Shown: piece by piece, positions 18,509 to 26,979 of the stretch
Numbering within the stretch: position 1 is the first letter of the stretch
Layout: each line of letters starts with the position of its first letter
Source of the DNA: Leminorella grimontii ATCC 33999 = DSM 5078
GTDB taxonomy: Bacteria; Pseudomonadota; Gammaproteobacteria; Enterobacterales; Enterobacteriaceae
Assembly (NCBI RefSeq): GCF_000439085.1
Contig: NZ_AUUA01000001.1
Coordinates: 434,001 to 498,000 of the forward strand
DNA length: 64,000 nt
Direction of reading: 5' to 3'
The notes under the pieces: generated by a model
Seen by the model: the letters and a program-made list of their open reading frames with translations, nothing else
What the model was told of the DNA's origin: nothing
The model's database searches: none
Program-made: the position numbers and the translations under genes

Positions 18509-19306
18509 ATGGATGCATCTACCACTGTTTCTGTGTTTGAGATCCTGATTAAGTCTCTGATTATCGGCGGTCTCTGTGGCTTCGGCCTGGGAGCAGGCGC
18601 AGCGCGCATGTTCCACGCGCCGACCATACAGGGAATGGGCGCGTTTCGTACGCTAGGGGAACTTAACTCCTGCGAAGGCGATCCTGCTTCTCACTTCTCC
18701 TTCGGCCTCGGCTTCTTCTTTAACGCCTGGGCGTCATCGGTCGCGGCCGGTGCGTTCACGCAGGACGTCGATCACCGCATTATCCCTAACTGGGGCGCGG
18801 CGGCGCTGATGATTAAAAATCGTAACGTCGCAGAAACGCTGCACAATCCGAAAAAAATGGCTATCGCCTGCGGCGTGATCGGCGCAGTCGTGGTGGCTTT
18901 CCTTAATACCACCGCGTCCGCCGTGCCCCCGTCTTTGCAGACGACGGCAACCAACGTGCTGGTTCCCGCCGCTAACCTGCTGGTAAACACCGTGATGCCC
19001 GTGATTTTCTGGCTGGCCGCGATGGATGCGGGTCGTCGCTCCGGCTTCTGGGCGACGCTGTTCGGTGGCTGCGCTCAGCTGATTATGGGCAACGCCATCC
19101 CCGGGCTGGTTCTGGGCATTCTTATCGGTAAGGGCGTAGACGACAACGGCTGGAACAAGGTCACTCGCACCATGATGATCGCCGTGATCCTGCTATTCGT
19201 CCTCAGTGGCTTCTTCCGCGGCTTCGATATCAAGCTGCTGCAGTCGTTCACGCTGGGCGTGCCGGACTGGTTACAACATGTTCATAACGTATTGAGCGGT
19301 AAGTAA
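18509..19306 (+). CDS. DUF4311 multi-pass membrane protein (EF_0832-like)
   Basis: A 265-residue integral membrane protein with about 6-7 hydrophobic stretches, many Gly and Ala (GGLCGFGLGAGAARMFHAP, GLVLGILIGKGVDD). The conserved loops FHAPTIQGMGAFRTLGELN, LNSCEGDPASHFSFGLGF and TQDVDHRIIPNWGAAALMI are rich in polar and charged residues and could line a substrate path. It matches the EF_0832 family (DUF4311). Always found next to DUF4310, it is the best candidate, with that protein, for a two-subunit permease; no transport activity is established to my knowledge. TGAGGAAAAACC precedes the ATG. Confidence 0.8.
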   Translation: MDASTTVSVFEILIKSLIIGGLCGFGLGAGAARMFHAPTIQGMGAFRTLGELNSCEGDPASHFSFGLGFFFNAWASSVAAGAFTQDVDHRIIPNWGAAALMIKNRNVAETLHNPKKMAIACGVIGAVVVAFLNTTASAVPPSLQTTATNVLVPAANLLVNTVMPVIFWLAAMDAGRRSGFWATLFGGCAQLIMGNAIPGLVLGILIGKGVDDNGWNKVTRTMMIAVILLFVLSGFFRGFDIKLLQSFTLGVPDWLQHVHNVLSGK

Positions 19307-19330
19307 TTCTACTAAACGCGGGATTGAATA

Positions 19331-19981
19331 ATGAATACAGAATTAAAAAACGACTTTTGGTACGCGGAGTGGACGTTCCCTCTCTTTGTTGGACTACTGT
19401 CTGCGGGCGTCTTCGCCGGGACGCACATGTACGTGGTTCACGGCTTCGGCGCGTTTAACGAAGTGGCGTTCGTCGCCATGCTGCGTTCCGGTATTGATAC
19501 CGGCGTTTACGGCGCGGTAGCGGCGTTCGGCGCGAGCTTCCTGTTTGCGCGCATCATTGAAGGTTCCCTGGTGGGGATACTTGATATTGGCGGCGCGATC
19601 CAGACCGGTATCGGACTGGGGGTTCCTGCGCTGCTGCTGGCGGGCGGCTTTGACTATCTGGTCACCAATTTCTACATCTCGCTGGTGGTAGGTTTGGTGC
19701 TGGGCATCGCGGTGGGCGCGATTATTATTTTGGCGCGTAAGTTCACCATCGGTCAGGGCAACTCAACCTTCGGCGCGGACGTCATGATGGGGGCGGGCAA
19801 CACCTCCGGCCGCTTCCTCGGTCCGTTGATTATTCTGGCGGCGATGGCGGCGTCGATTCCTATCGGTATCGGCTCCTTGATTGGTTCGCTGATTTTCTAC
19901 ATCTGGAAGAAGCCGGTCGCCGGCGGCGCAATTCTCGGCGCGATGGTGTTTGGCTATTTCTTCCCGCTGGTTGCGGCATAA
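19331..19981 (+). CDS. DUF4310 multi-pass membrane protein (EF_0833-like)
   Basis: A 216-residue integral membrane protein with about 6 hydrophobic segments (PLFVGLLSAGVFAGTHMYV near the start; GALVFGYFFPLV-like end). Gly-rich, with conserved loops SGIDTGVYGAVAAFGASFLF and DVMMGAGNTSGRFLGPLI. It matches the EF_0833 family (DUF4310) and starts 24 nt after DUF4311, so the pair probably assembles together. Neither resembles a canonical PTS EIIC/EIID by motif, which is the unusual feature of this cluster. Confidence 0.8.
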   Translation: MNTELKNDFWYAEWTFPLFVGLLSAGVFAGTHMYVVHGFGAFNEVAFVAMLRSGIDTGVYGAVAAFGASFLFARIIEGSLVGILDIGGAIQTGIGLGVPALLLAGGFDYLVTNFYISLVVGLVLGIAVGAIIILARKFTIGQGNSTFGADVMMGAGNTSGRFLGPLIILAAMAASIPIGIGSLIGSLIFYIWKKPVAGGAILGAMVFGYFFPLVAA

Positions 19982-20007
19982 ATTGAAAGACGAGGTGAGC
20001 AGACATC

Positions 20008-21147
20008 ATGAATGATTTAATTATCAGGCAGGCAAAGCGCGTAGAGGGCGACGTTGTTGACGTCGTCATCCATGAGGGAAAAATCCGCGCCGTAGGGCCC
20101 GAGGCAGCCAAGGGACAAACGGCAAAAAAAGAGATCGACCTAAGCGGAAAATACTTTATCAGCGCTGGCTGGATCGACGCTCACACTCACTGCTGCCCGT
20201 CTTCGCCCATCTATTTTGATGAGCCGGACTTGGCCGGCGCCGCCTGCGGAGTGACGACCGTCATTGACGCAGGCAGCGTCGGCGCCGACGACGTGGACAG
20301 CTTCTTTCTACAGGCCCAAAAGGCCAAGACCAACGTCTATTCTTTTTTAAACATCGCTCGTATCGGCATTATCGCCCAGAACGAACTGTCGGACATGAGC
20401 AAGATAGATAACGATGCGCTGCAAAAGGCGGTGAAGCGCCATCCGGATTTCGTTGTCGGCATCAAGGCGCGCATGAGTAAAAGCGTCGTCGGTGAAAACG
20501 GCATTAAGCCGCTGCTCGCCGCCAAAGAAATGCAAAAGGAAAACGGGCTGCCGCTAATGGTGCACATCGGCAACAATCCGCCGAATCTGGATGAGATTGC
20601 CGACCTGCTGAGCAAGGGCGACATTATCACCCACTGCTTTAACGGTAAGCCAAACCGCATTCTGGACAAACAGGGGCAGCTTAAGGCGTCCATCAAACGC
20701 GCTCTGGCGCGGGGCGTCATATTAGACGTCGGCCACGGCGGCGAGAGCTTCAGCTTCTCCGTCGCCGAACAGGCGATGAGGATAGGCACCTATCCGGACA
20801 TTATCAGCTCCGACATTTATCACAAAAACCGCGTCAACGGCCCGGTGTTTAGCCTGGCGGCGGTCATGACCAAATTCCTGTGTATGGGATTTAACCCCAA
20901 GCAAATCGTCGACTGCGTGACCGTCAAGGCCGCCGACCTGCTGCGCCTGAAAGGGAAAGGGCGCCTGACCGTCGGCGACGACGCCGACGTTACCGTCTTC
21001 GATATTAAGGAAGAGCGCATTGAGCTCTCTGATGCAGAAGGTCAGGTAAGAACCGGTACACATCGATTTATTCCTCTGGCGGCGGTCGTCGCGGGAGAAA
21101 GTATTGCAACCAAAGAAGGTGAGTCCGACTATGCCATCAATTTATGA
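20008..21147 (+). CDS. Amidohydrolase/deacetylase, DHOase-like (EF_0837-like)
   Basis: A 379-residue amidohydrolase-superfamily enzyme. The full metal-ligand set can be read: His59 and His61 (DAHTHC), Lys153 (GIKARMSK, probably carboxylated), His186 (MVHIGN), His209 (ITHCFNG) and Asp269 (SSDIYH), the pattern of dihydroorotases and D-aminoacylases. N- and C-terminal parts form the small beta-sandwich (MNDLIIRQAKRVEGD and VGDDADVTVFDI). Its likely role is removal of an acyl or carbamoyl group from an amino-sugar acid before the PLP lyase. GAGGTGAG precedes the ATG and the 3' end overlaps the next gene by 17 nt. Substrate unknown. Confidence 0.85.
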   Translation: MNDLIIRQAKRVEGDVVDVVIHEGKIRAVGPEAAKGQTAKKEIDLSGKYFISAGWIDAHTHCCPSSPIYFDEPDLAGAACGVTTVIDAGSVGADDVDSFFLQAQKAKTNVYSFLNIARIGIIAQNELSDMSKIDNDALQKAVKRHPDFVVGIKARMSKSVVGENGIKPLLAAKEMQKENGLPLMVHIGNNPPNLDEIADLLSKGDIITHCFNGKPNRILDKQGQLKASIKRALARGVILDVGHGGESFSFSVAEQAMRIGTYPDIISSDIYHKNRVNGPVFSLAAVMTKFLCMGFNPKQIVDCVTVKAADLLRLKGKGRLTVGDDADVTVFDIKEERIELSDAEGQVRTGTHRFIPLAAVVAGESIATKEGESDYAINL

Positions 21148-22243
21148 GAAGTATCATTTACGCGAAGTGATTAACGCCTCCGGACGCATGACGGCGCTTG
21201 GCGTATCTACGCCTAAACCGGAAGTGGCGGACGAGGTTCACTTCGGCCTGAACCAGTATTTTGAAATGAAGGATCTGGTCAATAAGACAGGCGCTTACAT
21301 TGCCAACCTGCTGGGCGTCGAGAATGCGGTTGTCGTTTCCTGCGCCTCTGCGGGTATCGCTCAGTCGGTTGCCGCAGTGATTGTGAAAGACGACGCTGAC
21401 CTGCTTTTAAACCTTCACAGTTCAGACAAGCAGGTGCCTCGCGAAATCGTCGTGCCAAAAGGGCATAACGTCAACTTCGGCGCTCCGGTCGATACGATGA
21501 TTTCTCTGGGCGGCGGCAAAGTGGTTGAAGCGGGCTTCGCTAACGAGTGCAGCGCAGGCCAGCTGGAAGCAAAAATTACCGCTCAGACTGCGGCCATTCT
21601 CTACATTAAGTCCCACCATACGGTACAAAAAAGCATGCTGTCGGTGGCCGAAGCGGCCGAAGTCGCTAAAAAGCACGGCCTGCCGCTTATTGTCGATGCC
21701 GCAGCGGAAGAGGATCTGCACGCCTACTACAACATGGGCGCAGATCTGGTCATTTACAGCGGTGCGAAAGCGATTGAAGGACCGACCAGCGGGTTGGTTA
21801 TCGGTAAGAAACAGTGCGTTGAGTGGGTTAAGTTACAGGGTAATGGAATCGGCCGTGCGATGAAGGTCGGGAAAGAGGGCATTCTCGGCCTGACGCTGGC
21901 GATTGAGCTTTATCTGACGGCAACCAAGGAAAGCGGTCAGGAAATGGTGGAAAAGATGACGCCGTTTATTGCCGAGCTTAACGGCATCAAGGGCATTTCC
22001 GCCAAAGTGGTTTGGGACGGCGCCGGTCGCGATATCGCTCGAACTGAAATTTCCTTCGATGAAAAAACAATCGGCAAAAAGACCGTAGACATCATGAAGG
22101 CGCTTAAGCAGGGGACTACGGCCATTTACTTCCGTGAATATAAGGCGAATGCGGGCATCGTTGAAGCCGACGTGCGCAGCGTGTCAGCGCAGCAGCTTAC
22201 CGTTATCGCCAGCGCCATTCGCCAACAGGTTACCGGAGCATAA
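21131..22243 (+). CDS. DgaE-like PLP-dependent ammonia-lyase (EF_0838-like)
   Basis: A 370-residue fold-type I PLP enzyme of the SelA-related group. The Schiff-base lysine is probably Lys213 in LVIYSGAKAIEGPTSG, preceded by the cofactor Asp in PLIVDAAAEED. The relative DgaE of Salmonella converts D-glucosaminate-6-phosphate to 2-keto-3-deoxygluconate-6-phosphate plus ammonia. An ATG at 21131 overlaps the amidohydrolase end and has AAGGTGAG upstream; an earlier start would extend further into that gene. The aldolase starts 3 nt after its stop. I leave the symbol empty because the true substrate here may differ from that of DgaE. Confidence 0.85.
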   Translation: MPSIYEKYHLREVINASGRMTALGVSTPKPEVADEVHFGLNQYFEMKDLVNKTGAYIANLLGVENAVVVSCASAGIAQSVAAVIVKDDADLLLNLHSSDKQVPREIVVPKGHNVNFGAPVDTMISLGGGKVVEAGFANECSAGQLEAKITAQTAAILYIKSHHTVQKSMLSVAEAAEVAKKHGLPLIVDAAAEEDLHAYYNMGADLVIYSGAKAIEGPTSGLVIGKKQCVEWVKLQGNGIGRAMKVGKEGILGLTLAIELYLTATKESGQEMVEKMTPFIAELNGIKGISAKVVWDGAGRDIARTEISFDEKTIGKKTVDIMKALKQGTTAIYFREYKANAGIVEADVRSVSAQQLTVIASAIRQQVTGA

Positions 22244-22246
22244 CTG

Positions 22247-22987
22247 ATGAAATTGACCCCAAACTATTATCGCGATCGCGTCTGCCTTAACGTTCTGGCA
22301 GGCTCAAGGGAAAATGCCCGCGAGGTGTATGCCGCAGCACAGAAGCACGTGGTGGTCGGCGTCCTGTCGAAGAATTATCCCGACTTGGCCAGCGCCATTG
22401 AGGATATGACCAAGTACGCGAACGATATTGAAAATGCCATTTCCGTAGGGCTGGGCGCGGGCGATCCTAACCAGTCCGAGATGGTGTCGCAAATCTCCAG
22501 AGTTATTCAGCCGCAGCACGTAAATCAGGTATTTACCGGCGCTCCCATTAGCCGCGCGCTGCTCGGGCAGAATGAGACCGTGGTCAATGCGCTGGTTTCG
22601 CCTACCGGAAAAGTAGGACTGGTGAAAATTTCCACCGGCCCGCTGAGTTCGACCTATCCTGATGCGATAGTCCCGGTAGAAACGGCTATCGCCATGCTTA
22701 AAGACATGGGCGCAAGCTCAATCAAATTCTTTAATATGCGCGGCTTAGCCCATAAGGAGGAGTACGCCTACGTCGCCAAAGCCTGCGCGGAACACCGTTT
22801 CTACCTGGAGCCGACCGGCGGCATCGATCTGAATAATTTCGAAGAAATTCTGAAGATTGCGTTGGACGCAGGCGTGGAAAAAGTGATACCCCATGTCTAT
22901 AGTTCTATTATTGATTCGGCGACGGGCAATACCCGCCCTGAAGACGTAAAAACGCTGTTGGCCATTGTCAAAAAGCTTGTTGCCTGA
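22247..22987 (+). CDS. KDPG-aldolase-like protein (DgaF/EF_0839-like)
   Basis: A 246-residue TIM-barrel lyase of the 2-dehydro-3-deoxyphosphogluconate aldolase group, matching DgaF and EF_0839. The Schiff-base Lys is probably Lys160 in SSIKFFNMRG; the phosphate-binding end GGIDLNNFEEIL follows the strand FYLEPT. It would split KDGP to pyruvate and glyceraldehyde-3-phosphate. It begins 3 nt after the lyase gene, and the order deacylase-lyase-aldolase reads as a complete three-step pathway. If correct, a phosphorylated intermediate is needed, which points to phosphorylation during or after uptake by an unidentified route. Confidence 0.85.
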   Translation: MKLTPNYYRDRVCLNVLAGSRENAREVYAAAQKHVVVGVLSKNYPDLASAIEDMTKYANDIENAISVGLGAGDPNQSEMVSQISRVIQPQHVNQVFTGAPISRALLGQNETVVNALVSPTGKVGLVKISTGPLSSTYPDAIVPVETAIAMLKDMGASSIKFFNMRGLAHKEEYAYVAKACAEHRFYLEPTGGIDLNNFEEILKIALDAGVEKVIPHVYSSIIDSATGNTRPEDVKTLLAIVKKLVA

Positions 22988-23011
22988 CGTGCAACGCTTT
23001 TGTTGATGTCT

Positions 23012-23042
23012 GAAAGCCTTTCGTTCAGAAGGGCTTTCGTTT
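23012..23042 (+). terminator. Hairpin between aldolase and regulator genes
   Basis: GAAAGCC and GGCTTTC bracket a further 4-bp stem and 5-nt loop, followed by a weak T-run. It could attenuate read-through from the operon into the regulator gene. Confidence 0.5.
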
Positions 23043-23092
23043 AACACAATTATTCTATTTTTATAATATCTATTGGGTTAAAAGGGTGGTTC

Positions 23093-25030
23093 GTGGCGCT
23101 ATTTCCTTATCAACGCCTTGCCTATTTGTTTGACGCTATCCGATCGGAGACGCTGCCGCAGGACGAACTGGCAAAGCGCTTCAACGTTTCAACCAGAACG
23201 ATACGCACCGACGTATCGGCACTCAACGACGTGCTGTCCGAATATGGGGCGAACGTTGTTTATGAGCGAGGCCTGGGATACCGGCTTTCTGTCACCGATC
23301 CGCTGCGTTATGGCGCGTTGCCGATGCAAAAACATCAGGTCAAGGCGATACCCCGCTCGTCGAAAGAGCGAGTCGATGCGCTGCTGCTAAAGTTTTTACT
23401 TGCGCCTTTGCCTATCAAACTCGACGACATTGCCGAAGAGTGGTTTGTCAGCCGAGGGACGCTTCAGCACGACATGTCGACCGTCAGAGAACTGTTGGAG
23501 AAGTATCAGATAGTCCTGGACACCATACCGCGGCAGGGTATCAAGCTGGTTGGCGCCGAGCAAGCCATTCGCGCCTGCATTACCGACATTTTGTGGCAGC
23601 AGTTTTCCAGCGATAACGAACGCTCGCTAAACAGCTTTAAACAGGACATTCTGACCAATATCGATCTCGGCTATATCGAAAAGGTGTTGGAAAACAGCGT
23701 GAGCCGTTTTGATATTCGCCTGACGAATGAAGGGCGCCAGTATTTGATCTTCAACTGCGCCGTTTCTATTCTGCGTATAACCCGAGGCCATGAAATTATT
23801 CACTATGCCGCCGAAGGCGTAGATGACGTGATAACGAACGCCGCGGCGGAAATCGCCAAAGGGTTTGACTATTTCCTCGGCGGTGAGCTTTCCGGCTCCG
23901 AAGAAGCCTACCTCAGCGTTCAAATTTCCGCTCAGCGCATACCCAGCGGCGACGTTGAAAGCGCTCAGGACAGCGAACGCTATAGCGACGAGCTGGTAGA
24001 CTATATCCTCAGCTATATTAATGACTCCTATAACTACGACCTGCGCCACGATAAGAAGCTAAAAGCCGACCTTTCCTCCCATCTGGCGGCGATGCTGACG
24101 CGCGTCCGCTATCAGCTCAATACCAAAAACCCTCTGCTGTCCGATATTAAGCAGTACTATCCGTTTGCTTACGACGTAACCCTAAGCGCCATGGCGAACG
24201 TAGAGCATCAAATTCCTTACGCCATCAGCGAAGACGAGTTGGGCTATCTGGCGGTGCATATCGGCGTAGGCCTTGAGCGCAATTACAGCGTCGGCTATAC
24301 CCGGCACCCCCATGCGTTATTGGTGACGGACGCGGGCAATTCGACTATCCGAATGATTGAGGCCAAGATCGTACGGGAATTCCCCCAAATGAAGGTACAG
24401 CGGGTTATCTCTCTTCGGGACTACGAGGAGCTTGACGGCGTAGCCGAAGATTTTGTGATTACGACCGTAAGGCTGGTGGAAAAAAACAAGCCCATCGTAA
24501 AGATCGCGCCTTTTCCAACGCCGTATCAGATTGAGCAGATTGGCCGCCTGGCGATGGTTGATCGCACGAAGCCTTATATTCTGGAGCGCTTCTTTGATGA
24601 ACGGCACTTTATGATAGTCAAAGGCAAGATGACGCAAGAAGCGCTGTTTAAGAAGGTGTGTCAAAAGCTGGAGGCGGATGGCTATGTCACCAAAGAATTC
24701 TATCCATCGCTGGTTGAACGAGAGTCTATCGTTTCTACTTTGCTGGGTGAGGGGATTGCGCTTCCCCATTCTTTGGGGCTTCTGGCCAATAAAACCGTGG
24801 TTGTGACAATCCTTGCGCCTAACGGCATAGAGTGGAACAACGAGAAAAAGGAAGTGGCCAACGTCGTTTTCCTGCTGGCCATCAGCAAGGCGGAATATGA
24901 AGAGGCGATGGCTATTTACGATCTGTTCGTTACCTTCGTGCGAGAGAAGGCCACCAAGCGGCTGTTGAACAGTAAGAGCTTTAACGACTTTCAGGCCATC
25001 GCGAAAGACAGCCTGGGAAGAAGCGCCTGA
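23093..25030 (+). CDS. Multi-PRD transcriptional regulator with EIIA domain (MtlR/LicR type)
   Basis: A 645-residue DNA-binding activator. Domain order: HTH_11 (about 6-60, with DELAKRFNVSTRTIRTDVS), a second HTH/Mga-like region (90-155), PRD1 (185-290), PRD2 (300-400), an EIIB-Gat-like domain (405-490) and a fructose/mannitol-type EIIA domain (505-640). PRD2 keeps His330 and His389 and EIIA keeps His559 (GIALPHS). PRD1 has Asn221 and Gln277 where His is usual, and the EIIB active Cys is replaced (LLVTDAGNST). It starts with GTG behind AAAAGGG and follows the operon, so it is the probable regulator. DNA-binding rather than antitermination is inferred from the HTH domains. Confidence 0.88.
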   Translation: MALFPYQRLAYLFDAIRSETLPQDELAKRFNVSTRTIRTDVSALNDVLSEYGANVVYERGLGYRLSVTDPLRYGALPMQKHQVKAIPRSSKERVDALLLKFLLAPLPIKLDDIAEEWFVSRGTLQHDMSTVRELLEKYQIVLDTIPRQGIKLVGAEQAIRACITDILWQQFSSDNERSLNSFKQDILTNIDLGYIEKVLENSVSRFDIRLTNEGRQYLIFNCAVSILRITRGHEIIHYAAEGVDDVITNAAAEIAKGFDYFLGGELSGSEEAYLSVQISAQRIPSGDVESAQDSERYSDELVDYILSYINDSYNYDLRHDKKLKADLSSHLAAMLTRVRYQLNTKNPLLSDIKQYYPFAYDVTLSAMANVEHQIPYAISEDELGYLAVHIGVGLERNYSVGYTRHPHALLVTDAGNSTIRMIEAKIVREFPQMKVQRVISLRDYEELDGVAEDFVITTVRLVEKNKPIVKIAPFPTPYQIEQIGRLAMVDRTKPYILERFFDERHFMIVKGKMTQEALFKKVCQKLEADGYVTKEFYPSLVERESIVSTLLGEGIALPHSLGLLANKTVVVTILAPNGIEWNNEKKEVANVVFLLAISKAEYEEAMAIYDLFVTFVREKATKRLLNSKSFNDFQAIAKDSLGRSA

Positions 25031-25125
25031 AGGGGTGATGTAAATGAATGATAATAGCTAAATATGTTGTAATTTGTGTTTATCACTCATTTTTTATACA
25101 GCGACTAAATATTAAGAATAATAAT

Positions 25126-25151
25126 AAAACCCTGCTAATTGCAGGGTTTTT
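25126..25151 (+). terminator. Terminator after the PRD regulator
   Basis: Perfect stem AAAACCCTGC / GCAGGGTTTT with a TAATT loop and trailing T-run. Confidence 0.85.
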
Positions 25152-25418
25152 GCCGAATAGAAACGCATAATATCGTTATGAGAGAAGATATATTTTTTGT
25201 ACTGTTACCGCATGTAAGAATTAAGAATGTATGTATCCAATGCGTATTGTTACTTTTTTGTTATCAGGGATGGCGTTAATGAAATAATGAGGTAAGTAAT
25301 TTTTATTTAAATGGAGTAATGATGTTTATTATTCGTCAACACGCTTATTTGAAAGAAAGACGTTTATTTTCCATCTTTGTGATGCATCTAACTGTTTCGG
25401 TACTAACACCCGCCTTTT

Positions 25419-25466
25419 TTGACATCCATCAACGATATCGAAGTATCAATTGCTATAGTGAGCCCG
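25419..25466 (+). promoter_or_regulatory. FNR-type class II promoter of dcuC-like gene
   Basis: TTGAC-ATCC-ATCAA at 25419-25432 matches the FNR consensus TTGAT-N4-ATCAA at 9 of 10 positions. An extended -10, TGCTATAGT with TATAGT at 25454-25459, predicts a start point near 25466-25467, placing the FNR box at about -41.5, the standard class II spacing. The start codon of the carrier gene is 155 nt downstream. The rest of the 590-nt gap is AT-rich and holds the terminator listed separately plus a doubtful small ORF. E. coli dcuC is FNR-activated, which supports the reading. Confidence 0.65.
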
Positions 25467-25621
25467 TGCAAAACAAGCCTTTTGAGATTATAGTTTAATC
25501 GTCATTGACAGTTTTATTGCTATTGGGAGCATTAACTTTTTATTGCATAATTATATTTGTAATATAGGTGTGGACGCGGCAAGGTTATTGCCGTTTTGAT
25601 GAGTTAAATAGTGAGAATAAC

Positions 25622-26929
25622 ATGATTACACAAATCATAGCCTTGGTGGTTGTTGCAATCACCGTTTACCTGTTGATAAAGCAGTATGAAACGCGAATGG
25701 TGCTGATTGGCTCCGGTCTGGTTATGGGCCTGCTGGCGCTAAATCCAATGGCCGGCCTTGACGCGTTCGCCAAGAGCATGACGTCCGCCAGCCTGATACA
25801 AGCAATCTGTGCGAGTATGGGTTTTGCCTACGTGATGAAGTTTACCAAGTGCGATATGCACCTGGTGAAAGCATTGACCGGCATGATGACGCGTTTGGGC
25901 TTCTTCTTAATCCCAGCGACCGTTGTTGTGACCTACTTCATCAACATCGCTATTCCTTCTGCGGCTGGCTGTGCGGCAGCGGTAGGGGCAACGATGATCC
26001 CTCTGCTTATCGGCGCGCGCATCCACCCGGCTATCGCCGGCGCAGCGGTGCTGAGCGGTACCATCGGTTCTTTCCTTAGCCCGGGTATGTCTCACAACGC
26101 CTTCGTTTCCAACCTGTATAACGAAATCATGGTGGGAACGGACGGCTTCACCAAGATGGAAGTTATTGACCTTATCAAACACCATGCGCCGTTCAGCATT
26201 GCTATCGGCGCTATTGGCGCAGTATCTCTTTCTATCGTCGCGCTGGTTCGCAAAGAGTTCCGCATTCAGCCTGTTGAAGGCGAAGCGGGCGCTGGCAAGG
26301 CAGATGCGAAAGACGAGGGCGGCGCTAACTATCTTTATGCTACCGCACCGTTTATTCCGCTAATCCTGCTGTTGATTGCGGGCACTACGAACTGGTTTGG
26401 CAGCGTGAAGATGACCGTTCCGGCGGCGATGGTTATCGGCGCCATTTATGCGCTGGTTATTACTCGTTGCAGCCCAACGAACATGACCAAGCAGTTCTTT
26501 AACGGTATGGGCAACGCCTACGGCGACGTTCTGGGCATCATCATCGCAGCAGGCGTATTTGCTGCCGGCCTGAATGCGTCTGGCCTGATTGACAGCTTCA
26601 TTTATTTCCTGACTCACCATCCTGAATTGGCCCGCTGGGGCGGAACAATCGGTCCGTTCCTGATGGGGATTATTACTGGTTCCGGCGACGCGGCTGCTCT
26701 GGCCTTTAACGAGACGGTAACGCGCCACGCGGCGGCATTCGGTTACACCATCCCTGACCTGGGCATGGCGGCTGCAATGGGCGGCGCACTGGGACGCACG
26801 ATGTCTCCTATCGCGGGTGTGACTATCGTATGTGCGGGCCTGGCCGCGGCTAACCCGGTAGAACTTATCAAGCGTACGGCTCCGGGCATGATCGTTGCGG
26901 TGATTTTTGTCGCTCTGGTAATGCTGTAA
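25622..26929 (+). CDS. DcuC-family C4-dicarboxylate-type carrier
   Basis: A 435-residue inner-membrane carrier with 12-14 hydrophobic segments, of the DcuC/YfcC-like group. Typical stretches are SMGFAYVMKFTKCDMHLV, FFLIPATVVVTYFINIAIPSAAGCAA and GSGDAAALAFNETVTRHA. DcuC itself effluxes succinate and exchanges dicarboxylates anaerobically. The ATG at 25622 is preferred over an upstream ATG at 25568 because it gives the family N-terminus (MITQIIALVVVAITVYLL). It is paired with an M20 amidohydrolase 50 nt downstream, so the carrier may import an N-acylated acidic amino acid rather than a simple dicarboxylate. Whether it is orthologous to dcuC is uncertain. Confidence 0.85.
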   Translation: MITQIIALVVVAITVYLLIKQYETRMVLIGSGLVMGLLALNPMAGLDAFAKSMTSASLIQAICASMGFAYVMKFTKCDMHLVKALTGMMTRLGFFLIPATVVVTYFINIAIPSAAGCAAAVGATMIPLLIGARIHPAIAGAAVLSGTIGSFLSPGMSHNAFVSNLYNEIMVGTDGFTKMEVIDLIKHHAPFSIAIGAIGAVSLSIVALVRKEFRIQPVEGEAGAGKADAKDEGGANYLYATAPFIPLILLLIAGTTNWFGSVKMTVPAAMVIGAIYALVITRCSPTNMTKQFFNGMGNAYGDVLGIIIAAGVFAAGLNASGLIDSFIYFLTHHPELARWGGTIGPFLMGIITGSGDAAALAFNETVTRHAAAFGYTIPDLGMAAAMGGALGRTMSPIAGVTIVCAGLAAANPVELIKRTAPGMIVAVIFVALVML

Positions 26930-26979
26930 TCGTGCGACCGAGTAGACCGCAAGTTAAGCAACAAAGAAGGATATAAGTA

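Noticed and set aside
17815..22987. Calling the operon dgaABCDEF (D-glucosaminate PTS)
   Set aside because: The enzymes resemble DgaE/DgaF, but the PTS EII genes dgaABCD are absent and an amidohydrolase plus DUF431x proteins are present, so it is a different system.
25322..25498. 58-codon ORF (MFIIRQHAYLKERRLF...) upstream of the DcuC-type gene, with GGAG near its ATG
   Set aside because: It runs straight through the FNR box and -10 element, and its sequence resembles no protein I know; a promoter explains the region better.
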